From positions 372,001 to 436,000 of the forward strand of contig NZ_KB911460.1 in NCBI RefSeq assembly GCF_000383475.1: DNA of 64,000 nucleotides, read 5' to 3'. The DNA comes from Microbacterium sp. 11MF. Lineage in GTDB: Bacteria; Actinomycetota; Actinomycetes; Actinomycetales; Microbacteriaceae. A program made the translations under genes and the position numbers. This document shows positions 17,989 through 25,614 of the stretch, piece by piece (within the stretch, counting starts at the first letter, position 1; each line of letters opens with the position of its first letter). Under the pieces are notes generated by a model that searched no databases, had not been told where the DNA came from, and saw nothing but the letters and a program-made list of their open reading frames with translations.

Positions 17989-18033
17989 ATGACCCGGCAC
18001 ATGTCCGAGCGCCCAGAGCGGCGCGACCGATGA
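17989..18033 (+). CDS. Possible 14-codon leader ORF coupled to the permease gene
   Basis: GAAGGAG (17978-17984) precedes ATG 17989, which opens a 14-residue frame (MTRHMSERPERRDR) ending in TGA at 18031-18033. That stop overlaps the permease start ATG 18030 (GATGA). The permease has no good ribosome-binding site of its own, so ribosomes may reach it by translating this leader. It could alternatively be a chance ORF. Confidence 0.4.
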   Translation: MTRHMSERPERRDR

Positions 18034-19013
18034 CGCAGCAGGCGATCGTCACCGAGGTCGCTGCCACGACGATCGAAGAGAAGACGCCGTCCCGCCCCGC
18101 GCGGCGGGTGTCGAAGAACCGTCGCTCGTTCCGGATGTTCCTGTGCATCGTCCCGTTCCTGGTGCTGGTCTTCCTCTTCTCGTACTTCCCGCTCTACGGC
18201 TGGATCTACGCGCTCTTCGACTACCGTCCCGCCCTCGGCCTCGCCGGCAGCGACTTCGTCGGGCTGCAGTGGTTCCAGCTGCTCGTGAGCTCGCCGACCC
18301 AGGTCGCGCAGGTCGGCCAGGTGCTCGCCAACACGCTCGCGATCAGCTTCCTCGGCATCGCGACCTCGGTTCTGCCGCTCGCGTTCGCGATCTTCCTTAA
18401 CGAGATCCGCGCCCCCTGGTTCCGCAACGCCGTCCAGACGCTGACGACCCTCCCCAACTTCATCTCGTGGGTTCTCGTCTACATGATCGCCTTCTCGCTC
18501 TTCTCGAGCTCGGGACTCGTCAACGGCGTCCTGTCGGATGCCGGATTGATCACCACGCCGGTGAAGTTCCTCGACACCGACCAGAACGTCTGGCTGACGA
18601 TGACCCTCTGGTCGGTCTGGAAGGGCCTCGGCTGGGGAGCGATCATCTACCTCGCCGCGATCGCCGGAATCGATCAGTCGCTGTACGAGTCGGCGGAGAT
18701 CGATGGCGCAGGGCGATTCCAGAAGATGTGGTACATCACGGTGCCGCAGCTCATGCCGACCTACCTCGTCCTGCTGCTGCTGTCGATCGCGAACCTGCTC
18801 AACAACGGCATGGAGCAGTACTTCGTCTTCCAGAACGCCTTCAACAAGGAGTACATCCAGGTCCTCGACCTGTACGTCTACAACATCGGCATGACGGGCA
18901 ACAACCTGTCGATGGCGACGGCGATCGGCATGTTGAAGAGCCTCATCTCCGTGATCCTCCTGTTCACCGTCAACGGCATCGCCAAGCGCGTGCGCGGCGA
19001 ATCCATCGTCTGA
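18030..19013 (+). CDS. ABC transporter permease, LplB type (carbohydrate)
   Basis: 327 residues with six hydrophobic segments after a ~35-residue cytoplasmic tail. The permease loop that docks on the ATPase reads LYESAEIDGAGRFQKMWYITVPQLMPT, the EAA motif of CUT1 sugar importers. The opening MFLCIVPFLVLVFLFSYFPLYGWIYALFDY is typical of the LplB/YteP group that imports plant-polysaccharide oligosaccharides. It pairs with the permease and lipoprotein that follow. No ATPase gene is present, as usual for this group, which shares an MsmX-like ATPase encoded elsewhere. Confidence 0.93.
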   Translation: MTQQAIVTEVAATTIEEKTPSRPARRVSKNRRSFRMFLCIVPFLVLVFLFSYFPLYGWIYALFDYRPALGLAGSDFVGLQWFQLLVSSPTQVAQVGQVLANTLAISFLGIATSVLPLAFAIFLNEIRAPWFRNAVQTLTTLPNFISWVLVYMIAFSLFSSSGLVNGVLSDAGLITTPVKFLDTDQNVWLTMTLWSVWKGLGWGAIIYLAAIAGIDQSLYESAEIDGAGRFQKMWYITVPQLMPTYLVLLLLSIANLLNNGMEQYFVFQNAFNKEYIQVLDLYVYNIGMTGNNLSMATAIGMLKSLISVILLFTVNGIAKRVRGESIV

Positions 19014-19030
19014 GTCAGGAGCCCCCGATC

Positions 19031-19966
19031 ATGGTCACCACGACTCCCACCCGCCGCCGCGTCGTCCGGCGCGACGCCGATCTCTCCGGCCGCGTCGTCT
19101 TCGCGATCGTCAACTACTCGGTGTTCCTGGCGCTCGCGTTCGTCTGCGCCTACCCGTTCTACTACCTGATCATCAACTCGGTCAGCTCGAACGACCTCGC
19201 CGCACTCGGCCAGGTCCGGTGGCTGCCCACCGGCATCCACCTCTCCAACTACGAGCAGGTCTTCCAGCTCGGCGGACTCACGCAGGCTGCGATCGTCTCT
19301 GTCGGCCGGACCGTCCTCGGTACGGTCGCCGCGGTGCTCGCCTCGGCCTTCCTCGGCTTCATGTTCACGCAGAGTCGCATGTGGGGACGCCGGTTCTGGT
19401 ACCGCTTCGTCATCATCACGATGTACTTCAGCGCGGGCCTCATCCCGGTGTTCATCGTCATCCGGAACCTCGGGCTGACCAACAACTTCTGGGTCTACGT
19501 GCTGCCGTTCGTCGTGCAGCCGTTCTTCATCATCCTCGTGAAGACCTACGTCGAGGCGATGCCCACCGAACTGCAGGAAGCCGCCGAGATGGACGGCGCG
19601 AACATTCTGCAGGTCTTCTTCCGGGTGTACCTGCCGAACATGACGCCGATCCTCGCGACCGTGGCCATCTTCTCGGCCGTGGCGCAGTGGAACAGCTTCC
19701 AGGACACCTTGATCTACATCACCGACCAGAGCCTCTACACGCTGCAGTACCTGCTCTACATGTTCATCAACCAGGCCAACAGCCTGGCTCAGGCCATGCA
19801 GAACGGCGGCAACATCAGCTCGATCGTCGACGCGGCCACGAGTCAGACGCCGACCTCGATCCGGATGACGATCTCGGTCATCGTCATCCTGCCCATCATC
19901 TTCGTCTACCCGCTGTTCCAGCGCTTCTTCGTCAAGGGCATCATGCTCGGCGCGGTCAAGGGCTGA
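19031..19966 (+). CDS. ABC transporter permease, LplC/YtcP type (carbohydrate)
   Basis: 311 residues, six membrane segments, EAA loop ELQEAAEMDGANILQVFFRVYLPNMTPIL. The N-terminal AFVCAYPFYYLIINSVSSNDLAALGQVRWLPTGIHLSNYEQVF and the C-terminal PLFQRFFVKGIMLGAVKG are characteristic of YtcP-like permeases. It forms the heterodimeric channel with the preceding LplB-type protein. AGGAG lies 9 bases before ATG 19031. Confidence 0.93.
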   Translation: MVTTTPTRRRVVRRDADLSGRVVFAIVNYSVFLALAFVCAYPFYYLIINSVSSNDLAALGQVRWLPTGIHLSNYEQVFQLGGLTQAAIVSVGRTVLGTVAAVLASAFLGFMFTQSRMWGRRFWYRFVIITMYFSAGLIPVFIVIRNLGLTNNFWVYVLPFVVQPFFIILVKTYVEAMPTELQEAAEMDGANILQVFFRVYLPNMTPILATVAIFSAVAQWNSFQDTLIYITDQSLYTLQYLLYMFINQANSLAQAMQNGGNISSIVDAATSQTPTSIRMTISVIVILPIIFVYPLFQRFFVKGIMLGAVKG

Positions 19967-20003
19967 ACCCGACCATCACGGTCACACCACCGAGAGGAAA
20001 GCA

Positions 20004-21755
20004 ATGAAGCTATCACGCAAGGCCATCGGCGCCGTCGCCGCTCTGGCGACGGTCGGGCTGCTGAGCGCCTGCACCGGCCCCGCGCCCACCGAGAAACGCG
20101 AGGAGATCACCGCGTTCCCGACCTCGTGGGACGAGCCCATCACGATCGACGTCTTCGACGGCCTCGCCAACTACATGGGGATGCAGGAGGGGTGGTTCGG
20201 CGACCTCGTCGAGAAGAAGTTCAACATGAAGCTGAACATCATCGCCCCCAACGTCGCGGGCGGCGGCGACACCCTCTTCAACACCCGCGTCACGGCGGGC
20301 GACCTCGGCGACCTCATCATCACCGACAAGGGCCAGCGGCTCGAGGAGCTCCGCGAGGGCGGTCTGCTCCTCGACTCGGCGAGCTTCTACCCGGCCATGA
20401 AGAACGTCGGTCGGTTCGACGCCGCCGTCGACAAGATCAACGAGGGCGCCGACGGCACGTACGCCTTCCCGTCGCAGGTCTCCTCGCTGAAGCCCACCGA
20501 GCCCTCCGAGGGTCTCGACCCGACGTTCGGTCCCTACCTGCGCTGGGACCTCTACAAGCAGGCCGGCTACCCCGAGATCAGCACGCTCGAAGACCTCCTC
20601 CCGGTGCTGAAGAAGATGCAGGATGCCGAGCCCACCGCTCCCAACGGGCTGAAGACCTACGCGGTCTCGCTGTTCAAGGACTGGGACGGCAACATGCTGA
20701 ACAACGCCAAGCAGCCGACCACCTACTACGGCTTCGACGAGGTCGGCTTCGCCCTCGCCAAGGGCGACGGGTCCGAGTTCCAGGGCATTCTCGACGAGGA
20801 CGGGCAGTACGTGCGCGCGCTGCGTTTCTTCCACGAGGCGAACGAACTCGGCATCCTCGACCCCGACTCGACCACGCAGAACTACGACACCCTCTGGAAC
20901 AAGTACCAGAACGGCCAGGTGCTCTTCTCGTTCTGGCCGTGGCTCGGACAGGCCGCCTACAACACCGACAAGAACGTCGATGCGGGCCGCGGCTTCATGA
21001 TGGCCCCGATGGACGACATGGACATCTTCTCGTACGGCGCCGAGGCGTACGGCGGCAAGCAGGTGTTCGCGATCGGCTCGAAGGCCGAGGACCCCGAGCG
21101 CATCGCGGCGTTCGTCGACTGGCTCTTCTCGCCCGAGGGCGCTCTGGCCAACAACAGCCAGACGCAGGGTGCCGCCGGCCCCGAGGGGCTCACGTGGGAG
21201 CTCAACGCCGACAAGGAGCCCGCGCTCACCGAACTCGGTCACAAGATCTTCTTCGAGGGTGACGCCGAGGTCCCGGCCGAGTGGGGTGGCGGCAGCTACA
21301 TCGACGGTGCATCGCAGCTGAACATCAGCGCCGTGCTGCCGATCGACACCGACCCGAACACCGGCTTCCCGTACAGCTACAAGATGTGGCCGAGCTACCA
21401 GGCCGAGACGAGCAATTCGCTCACCGACGACTGGACGGCCAAGATGGGCGCTCCGACGACGATGGACTACCTGCAGGGCAACGACCAGCTCATGGTCGGC
21501 GCCGGCGCCAGCTTCACCGCGCCGACCGACTCGTCCGAGATCGAGACGCTCCGCAACCAGGTCAAGGCGACGATCGTCCAGACCTCGTGGCAGATGGTCT
21601 TCGCCGAGAGCGATGCGCAGTTCGACTCGCTGCTGTCCTCGATGCAGGAGACCGCGAAGGGCCTCGGCTATGACAAGGTCCTCGAGGTCGACATGGCCAA
21701 CGCCGAATCGCAGGATGCCGCCCGCAAGGCGGTCTCGGCGGAGTTCGGCGGCTGA
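20004..21755 (+). CDS. Extracellular solute-binding lipoprotein, LplA/YtcQ type
   Basis: 583 residues, the large size expected for LplA-type binding proteins (typical MalE proteins have about 400). The signal peptide MKLSRKAIGAVAALATVGLL ends in the lipobox LSAC with the lipidated Cys at residue 23. The mature protein should be tethered outside the membrane and deliver an oligosaccharide to the two permeases encoded just before it. Aromatic-rich stretches (YYGFDEVGFAL, FSFWPWLGQAAYNTD, YKMWPSYQAETS) are probable sugar contacts. It ends the transcript; a hairpin follows 16 bases after the stop. Confidence 0.93.
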   Translation: MKLSRKAIGAVAALATVGLLSACTGPAPTEKREEITAFPTSWDEPITIDVFDGLANYMGMQEGWFGDLVEKKFNMKLNIIAPNVAGGGDTLFNTRVTAGDLGDLIITDKGQRLEELREGGLLLDSASFYPAMKNVGRFDAAVDKINEGADGTYAFPSQVSSLKPTEPSEGLDPTFGPYLRWDLYKQAGYPEISTLEDLLPVLKKMQDAEPTAPNGLKTYAVSLFKDWDGNMLNNAKQPTTYYGFDEVGFALAKGDGSEFQGILDEDGQYVRALRFFHEANELGILDPDSTTQNYDTLWNKYQNGQVLFSFWPWLGQAAYNTDKNVDAGRGFMMAPMDDMDIFSYGAEAYGGKQVFAIGSKAEDPERIAAFVDWLFSPEGALANNSQTQGAAGPEGLTWELNADKEPALTELGHKIFFEGDAEVPAEWGGGSYIDGASQLNISAVLPIDTDPNTGFPYSYKMWPSYQAETSNSLTDDWTAKMGAPTTMDYLQGNDQLMVGAGASFTAPTDSSEIETLRNQVKATIVQTSWQMVFAESDAQFDSLLSSMQETAKGLGYDKVLEVDMANAESQDAARKAVSAEFGG

Positions 21756-21771
21756 CCGCCCCGCACGCAGA

Positions 21772-21803
21772 AAAGGCCCCGTCGGTGATCCGGCGGGGCC
21801 TTT
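21772..21803. terminator. Bidirectional terminator
   Basis: AAAGGCCCCG (21772-21781) pairs with CGGGGCCTTT (21794-21803). The A- and T-ends allow it to work in both directions between the converging lipoprotein and YesL genes. Confidence 0.85.
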
Positions 21804-21813
21804 CCCTTGCGAC

Positions 21814-22428
21814 TCAGGCGGCGGTTCCGGAGCGGCGGCGGTAGATGCTCCGGAAGAGGAACGCGCAGCCGTAGGCACCGACGGAGAATCCGATCGTGGC
21901 CACGAGGAACATCGTGGGAGGGAAGACGATGACGAGGCATACGACCGTCACGGGGATCACGAGGAGCGCGAGGGTCCGCAGCGGCTCCGCTGCCGGGAGG
22001 AGCACGGCGTTCTTGAGCGTCTGGCGGAAGGGGGCGCGGTACGCGGCGACGAGACCCATCGCGTGGACGAACGCGGCGACGGCGTAGGCCGCTCCGGCGA
22101 ACGCCAGGGCGGCGAGGCCCGTGAGGAGCGGCTCGGGTGCCGACAGCCAGAACACGCCGCTGAAGGCGAGCGCGACGCTCGCCGTCAACAGGATGAGGCT
22201 GAGCCCGGTCGCGGGCAGGAAGTTCCGCGCCAGCGCGGGCAGGAAGTCGCGCAGCGGACGGCCGCCCTCCTCGTCGGCGTAGCGTCGGGTCACCTCCAGC
22301 AGGGCGCTCGTGGCCGCGCCGATCGTGACGAGGGGTGCGCAGCAGAGCAGGAACAGGATGTTGAGGGCGACGAACTCGAGGAACGACGACAGGCCCTGGA
22401 CGGCGCGGTTCTCGGGGTCGATCTTCAT
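21814..22428 (-). CDS. YesL family (DUF624) membrane protein
   Basis: 204 residues with about five hydrophobic helices. The opening ENRAVQGLSSFLEFVALNILFLLCCAPLVTIGAATSALLEVTRRYADEEGGRPLRDFL is typical of YesL/DUF624. These proteins are almost always encoded beside Lpl/Ytc-type carbohydrate importers, as here, and may help their assembly or regulation, but no biochemical role is proven. It starts 2 bases after the LacI stop and is cotranscribed with it. Confidence 0.9.
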   Translation of the reverse strand: MKIDPENRAVQGLSSFLEFVALNILFLLCCAPLVTIGAATSALLEVTRRYADEEGGRPLRDFLPALARNFLPATGLSLILLTASVALAFSGVFWLSAPEPLLTGLAALAFAGAAYAVAAFVHAMGLVAAYRAPFRQTLKNAVLLPAAEPLRTLALLVIPVTVVCLVIVFPPTMFLVATIGFSVGAYGCAFLFRSIYRRRSGTAA

Positions 22429-22430
22429 GA

Positions 22431-23423
22431 TCAGACCGTCGCGGGTTCCGCCGGCGAGTGGGCGAAGCGCGGGGCGAGGAGTTCCGGCCCGGGCGACCGT
22501 TCACCGCGGATCGCGGCGAGCAGCGTGCGGGCACCCGCCGCGCCGAGCTCTTCGGCGGGAAGGTCGATGACGTCCGACACGCCCGGAACATGGAGGGCGA
22601 GCTCGGCCGGGCTCAGGGCGACGATCTCGATGGGCGCCGCGGAGGCCGAGGCCAAGAGGCGGGCGGCGATGAAGGGAAGGGCTGCCTCGTTGTGGACGAA
22701 GAGCGCGGTGGTCTCGGGGGACCCGGCGAGCAGCGCATCGACGACCTCGGTCGCGCCGGGACCCGCGGGGCAGGGGAGCACGGTCGCGGTGAGTCCCACC
22801 TCACGGCTGCGGGAGAGGAACCCGCGGGTGAGGCGGTCCGAGTACGAGGTGTGTCGTGCCTGCACCTGAGGCGGGGCGCCGAGGAGGGTGACGGTGCGGT
22901 GGCCGCGCTCGGCGAGACGCTCGGCGGCGAGGCGTCCGGCGGCTTCGAAGTCGAAGTCGACGCAGATCAGCTGGTCGGCCGTGTCGGGGAGGCCGATGAG
23001 GACGCTCGGGATGCTGAGGTCGGCGAGCGAGCCCACGCGGGGGTCGCTCGTCTCGACGTCGAGGATCAGCACCCCGTCGACCATCCCCGCCCGCGCCGCG
23101 CGTTCGACACCGGCGGCGTCGTCGCTCGTGAGCAGCAGGATGTCGTGGTGGTGCAGGCGCGCCTCTTTGAGGGCTCCCGCGACGATCTGCATGACGACGT
23201 GGACGTCGACGCCGGCGCGGATGGGGGCTTGCAACCCCAGAATGCTCGTCGACCGCGAGGCGAGGGAGCGCGCGCTCGCCTGCGGGCTGTAGGAGAGGTC
23301 GGCCATCGCCTGCTCGACGCGTTCCCGCGTCTCCTGCGAGATGGTGCGTTTGCCGCTCATCACGTATGAGACCGTCGAGATCGAGACTCCCGCGGCCTGG
23401 GCCACGTCGGCGATCGTGGTCAT
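22431..23423 (-). CDS. LacI family repressor of the transporter and glycosidase genes
   Basis: 330 residues. The helix-turn-helix and hinge read TTIADVAQAAGVSISTVSYVMSGKRTISQETRERVEQAMADLSYSPQASARSLAS, followed by a periplasmic-binding-protein-like sugar domain (GLQAPIRAGVDVHVVMQIVAGALKEA through ALFVHNEAALPFIAARLL). It lies between the ABC operon and the GH42 gene, both of which carry the palindrome GAAGCGCTTCGA, so it is the obvious regulator of both. GGAGGG precedes ATG 23423. TACGCT at 23471-23476 (minus strand) may be its -10 box. The effector is probably an intracellular oligosaccharide. Confidence 0.93.
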   Translation of the reverse strand: MTTIADVAQAAGVSISTVSYVMSGKRTISQETRERVEQAMADLSYSPQASARSLASRSTSILGLQAPIRAGVDVHVVMQIVAGALKEARLHHHDILLLTSDDAAGVERAARAGMVDGVLILDVETSDPRVGSLADLSIPSVLIGLPDTADQLICVDFDFEAAGRLAAERLAERGHRTVTLLGAPPQVQARHTSYSDRLTRGFLSRSREVGLTATVLPCPAGPGATEVVDALLAGSPETTALFVHNEAALPFIAARLLASASAAPIEIVALSPAELALHVPGVSDVIDLPAEELGAAGARTLLAAIRGERSPGPELLAPRFAHSPAEPATV

Positions 23424-23516
23424 GGACCCTCCTTCTCCGACGGCATCGGCTTCGACGCGCGGATGGATCGAGCGTATCGGCTCGTCTGACGCCTCGAACG
23501 CTGCCCTGCCGACCGA

Positions 23517-23544
23517 TGGACACGGTCGTGATCGCTAGTATAGG
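23517..23544 (+). promoter_or_regulatory. Promoter of the GH42-GH31-GH3 operon
   Basis: TGGACA (23517-23522) and TATAGG (23539-23544) are separated by 16 bases. The LacI palindrome begins 11 bases after the -10, overlapping the start of transcription. Confidence 0.5.
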
Positions 23545-23555
23545 TTGAGATCGTT

Positions 23556-23565
23556 GAAGCGCTTC
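23556..23565 (+). promoter_or_regulatory. LacI-type operator before the GH42 gene
   Basis: Perfect palindrome GAAGCGCTTC followed by GA, identical to 17962-17973. It sits between the LacI gene and the glycosidase operon. Confidence 0.65.
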
Positions 23566-23604
23566 GACACTGTCGTCCACATTCGCTGAAAGGCCCGTCC
23601 GGTC

Positions 23605-25614
23605 ATGACCTCTGCCTCCTCCTCGGCCTTCGCGACGCTGTCGGCCGAGCGCGGCATCCTCTTCGGTGGGGACTACAACCCCGAGCAGTGGTCGCCCGAG
23701 GTCTGGCGCGAGGACATCGCCCTCATGCAGCGCGCGGGGGTGAACCTCGTCACCGTCGGCGTCTTCAGCTGGGCGGAGCTCGAGCCGACCCCCGGGGCGC
23801 GCGAGTTCGCGTGGCTCGACGAGGTCCTCGACCTGCTCCACGACGGCGGGATCGCCGTCGACCTCGCGACCCCGGTGGCCTCACCGCCGCCGTGGCTCGG
23901 GATCCGGCATCCCGAGACCCTGCCGGTCGACCGCGACGGCGTGCGCCTCGTCGCCGGATCGCGCAACCAGTTCTCACCGTCCTCGCGCGTCTACCGCGAG
24001 GCGGCGCGCGCGATCACGGCGGACCTCGCGGCGCGGTACGCGCGGCATCCCGCCGTCCGGATGTGGCACGTCGGCAACGAGTACGGCCAGATCGACCACG
24101 GCGACGAGGCGGCGCGCGCCTTCCGGGAGTGGCTGCTGCGCCGGTACGGATCCATAGACGAGATCAACCGGGCGTGGGGCACCGCGTTCTGGGCGCAGCG
24201 GTACTCGGACGTCGCCGAGATCCTGCCGCCCCGGCGCGCGCCGTACCTCATCAATCCGACGCAGTCGCTGGACTTCCGCCGGTTCACCTCCGACGAGCTG
24301 CGCGACTGCTACCGCGAGCTCCGCGACACCATCCGGGGCGCCGGCGCCACCCAGCCCATCACGACGAATTTCATGGGCGCCTTCGCGCACGTGGACTACT
24401 GGTCGTGGGCGGACGACGTCGACGTCGTGAGCGACGATCAGTACCCGGACCCCGCCGACCCCGACAGCCCGCTCGACATGGCCTTCGTGCAGGACCTCAT
24501 GCGCGGACTCGGCGACGGCCGGCCGTGGGTGCTGATGGAGCAGGCGATCAGCGCCGTCCAGTGGCGTCCGCACAACCTCCCGAAGACGCCCGCGCGGGCG
24601 CGCCTCGACACGCTGCAGGCGGTCGCGCGCGGCGCCGACGGGATCTGCTTCTTCCAGTGGCGGCAGTCCACGGCCGGCGCCGAACGCTTCCACTCCGCGA
24701 TGCTGCCTCACGCCGGTGCGGACACCGAGGTCTTCGAGGGCGTCTGCCGCCAGGGGCGCGAGCTGCAGCGACTCCGGCCCGTCGTGGGCGGCCGCGTCGC
24801 CGCGCGCACCGCGGTGCTCTTCGACTGGCCGTCGTGGTGGGCGTCGGACGAACCCGCGCGCCCGACGGCCCGCTTCGATGGTCTCGAGCAGATGCGTCGC
24901 TGGTACCGTCCGATGTGGCGGCGCGGCATCCCCGTCGACGTCGTGCCCTTCGGCGCCGATCTCAGCGCCTACGACGTCGTGCTCCTGCCGCACGGGTACG
25001 TCCTGCGACCGGACGACGCCGCGCGCCTGACCGACGCCGCCGCTCGCGGTGCGCAGGTCGTGGTCGGGCCGTTCAGCGGCGTCGCCGACGAGCGCGGGCA
25101 CATCCTCACGGGCCGCTCGCCCGTGCTGCTCCGCGACATGCTCGGGGTCAGCGGCGAGGAATGGGTCGGGCTCCCCGACGACGGCGTCGCCGTCGCGTCG
25201 GCTGACGGGCGGTGGGCGGCATCCGTCGCCCACACCCTCGGCGAGAAGCTCCGCACCGACGGCGCCGAGGTCGTGGCGACGTTCGCGTCGGGCGACCTCG
25301 CGGGGCGCCCGGTCGTGACGCGGAACGGGACGGCCTGGTACGTCGGCGCCGTCCTCGCGGACGACCTGCTCGACGCGGTCCTCGGTGACGCGCTGGATGC
25401 CGCGGGCGTCGCCGGTGCCATCGACGTGCCGCCCGCGGAGGTCGAGGTCGTGCGGCGCGGCGACGCGCTCTTCCTGCTGAACCGCGGCGACGACGACGTG
25501 ACGATCCCGCTCTCCGGAGCCTGGACCGACCTGCTGACAAATGACGAGATCGACGACCACGTGACGGTTCCGAGGGGGGACGCGCGAGTCGTGACAGAAA
25601 GGCGAAGGACATGA
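23605..25614 (+). CDS. GH42 beta-galactosidase
   Basis: 669 residues, the standard GH42 size and domain order: TIM barrel, trimerisation domain and small beta domain. The start ILFGGDYNPEQWSPEVWREDIALMQRAGVNLVTVGVFSWAELEP is diagnostic. The acid/base is Glu159 in HVGNEYG and the nucleophile Glu312 in LMEQ. There is no signal peptide, so it acts in the cytoplasm on imported galactosides. It is the first gene of a three-gene glycosidase operon with ATGA overlaps. In this context its substrate could be the beta-galactose cap of a hemicellulose side chain. Confidence 0.95.
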   Translation: MTSASSSAFATLSAERGILFGGDYNPEQWSPEVWREDIALMQRAGVNLVTVGVFSWAELEPTPGAREFAWLDEVLDLLHDGGIAVDLATPVASPPPWLGIRHPETLPVDRDGVRLVAGSRNQFSPSSRVYREAARAITADLAARYARHPAVRMWHVGNEYGQIDHGDEAARAFREWLLRRYGSIDEINRAWGTAFWAQRYSDVAEILPPRRAPYLINPTQSLDFRRFTSDELRDCYRELRDTIRGAGATQPITTNFMGAFAHVDYWSWADDVDVVSDDQYPDPADPDSPLDMAFVQDLMRGLGDGRPWVLMEQAISAVQWRPHNLPKTPARARLDTLQAVARGADGICFFQWRQSTAGAERFHSAMLPHAGADTEVFEGVCRQGRELQRLRPVVGGRVAARTAVLFDWPSWWASDEPARPTARFDGLEQMRRWYRPMWRRGIPVDVVPFGADLSAYDVVLLPHGYVLRPDDAARLTDAAARGAQVVVGPFSGVADERGHILTGRSPVLLRDMLGVSGEEWVGLPDDGVAVASADGRWAASVAHTLGEKLRTDGAEVVATFASGDLAGRPVVTRNGTAWYVGAVLADDLLDAVLGDALDAAGVAGAIDVPPAEVEVVRRGDALFLLNRGDDDVTIPLSGAWTDLLTNDEIDDHVTVPRGDARVVTERRRT

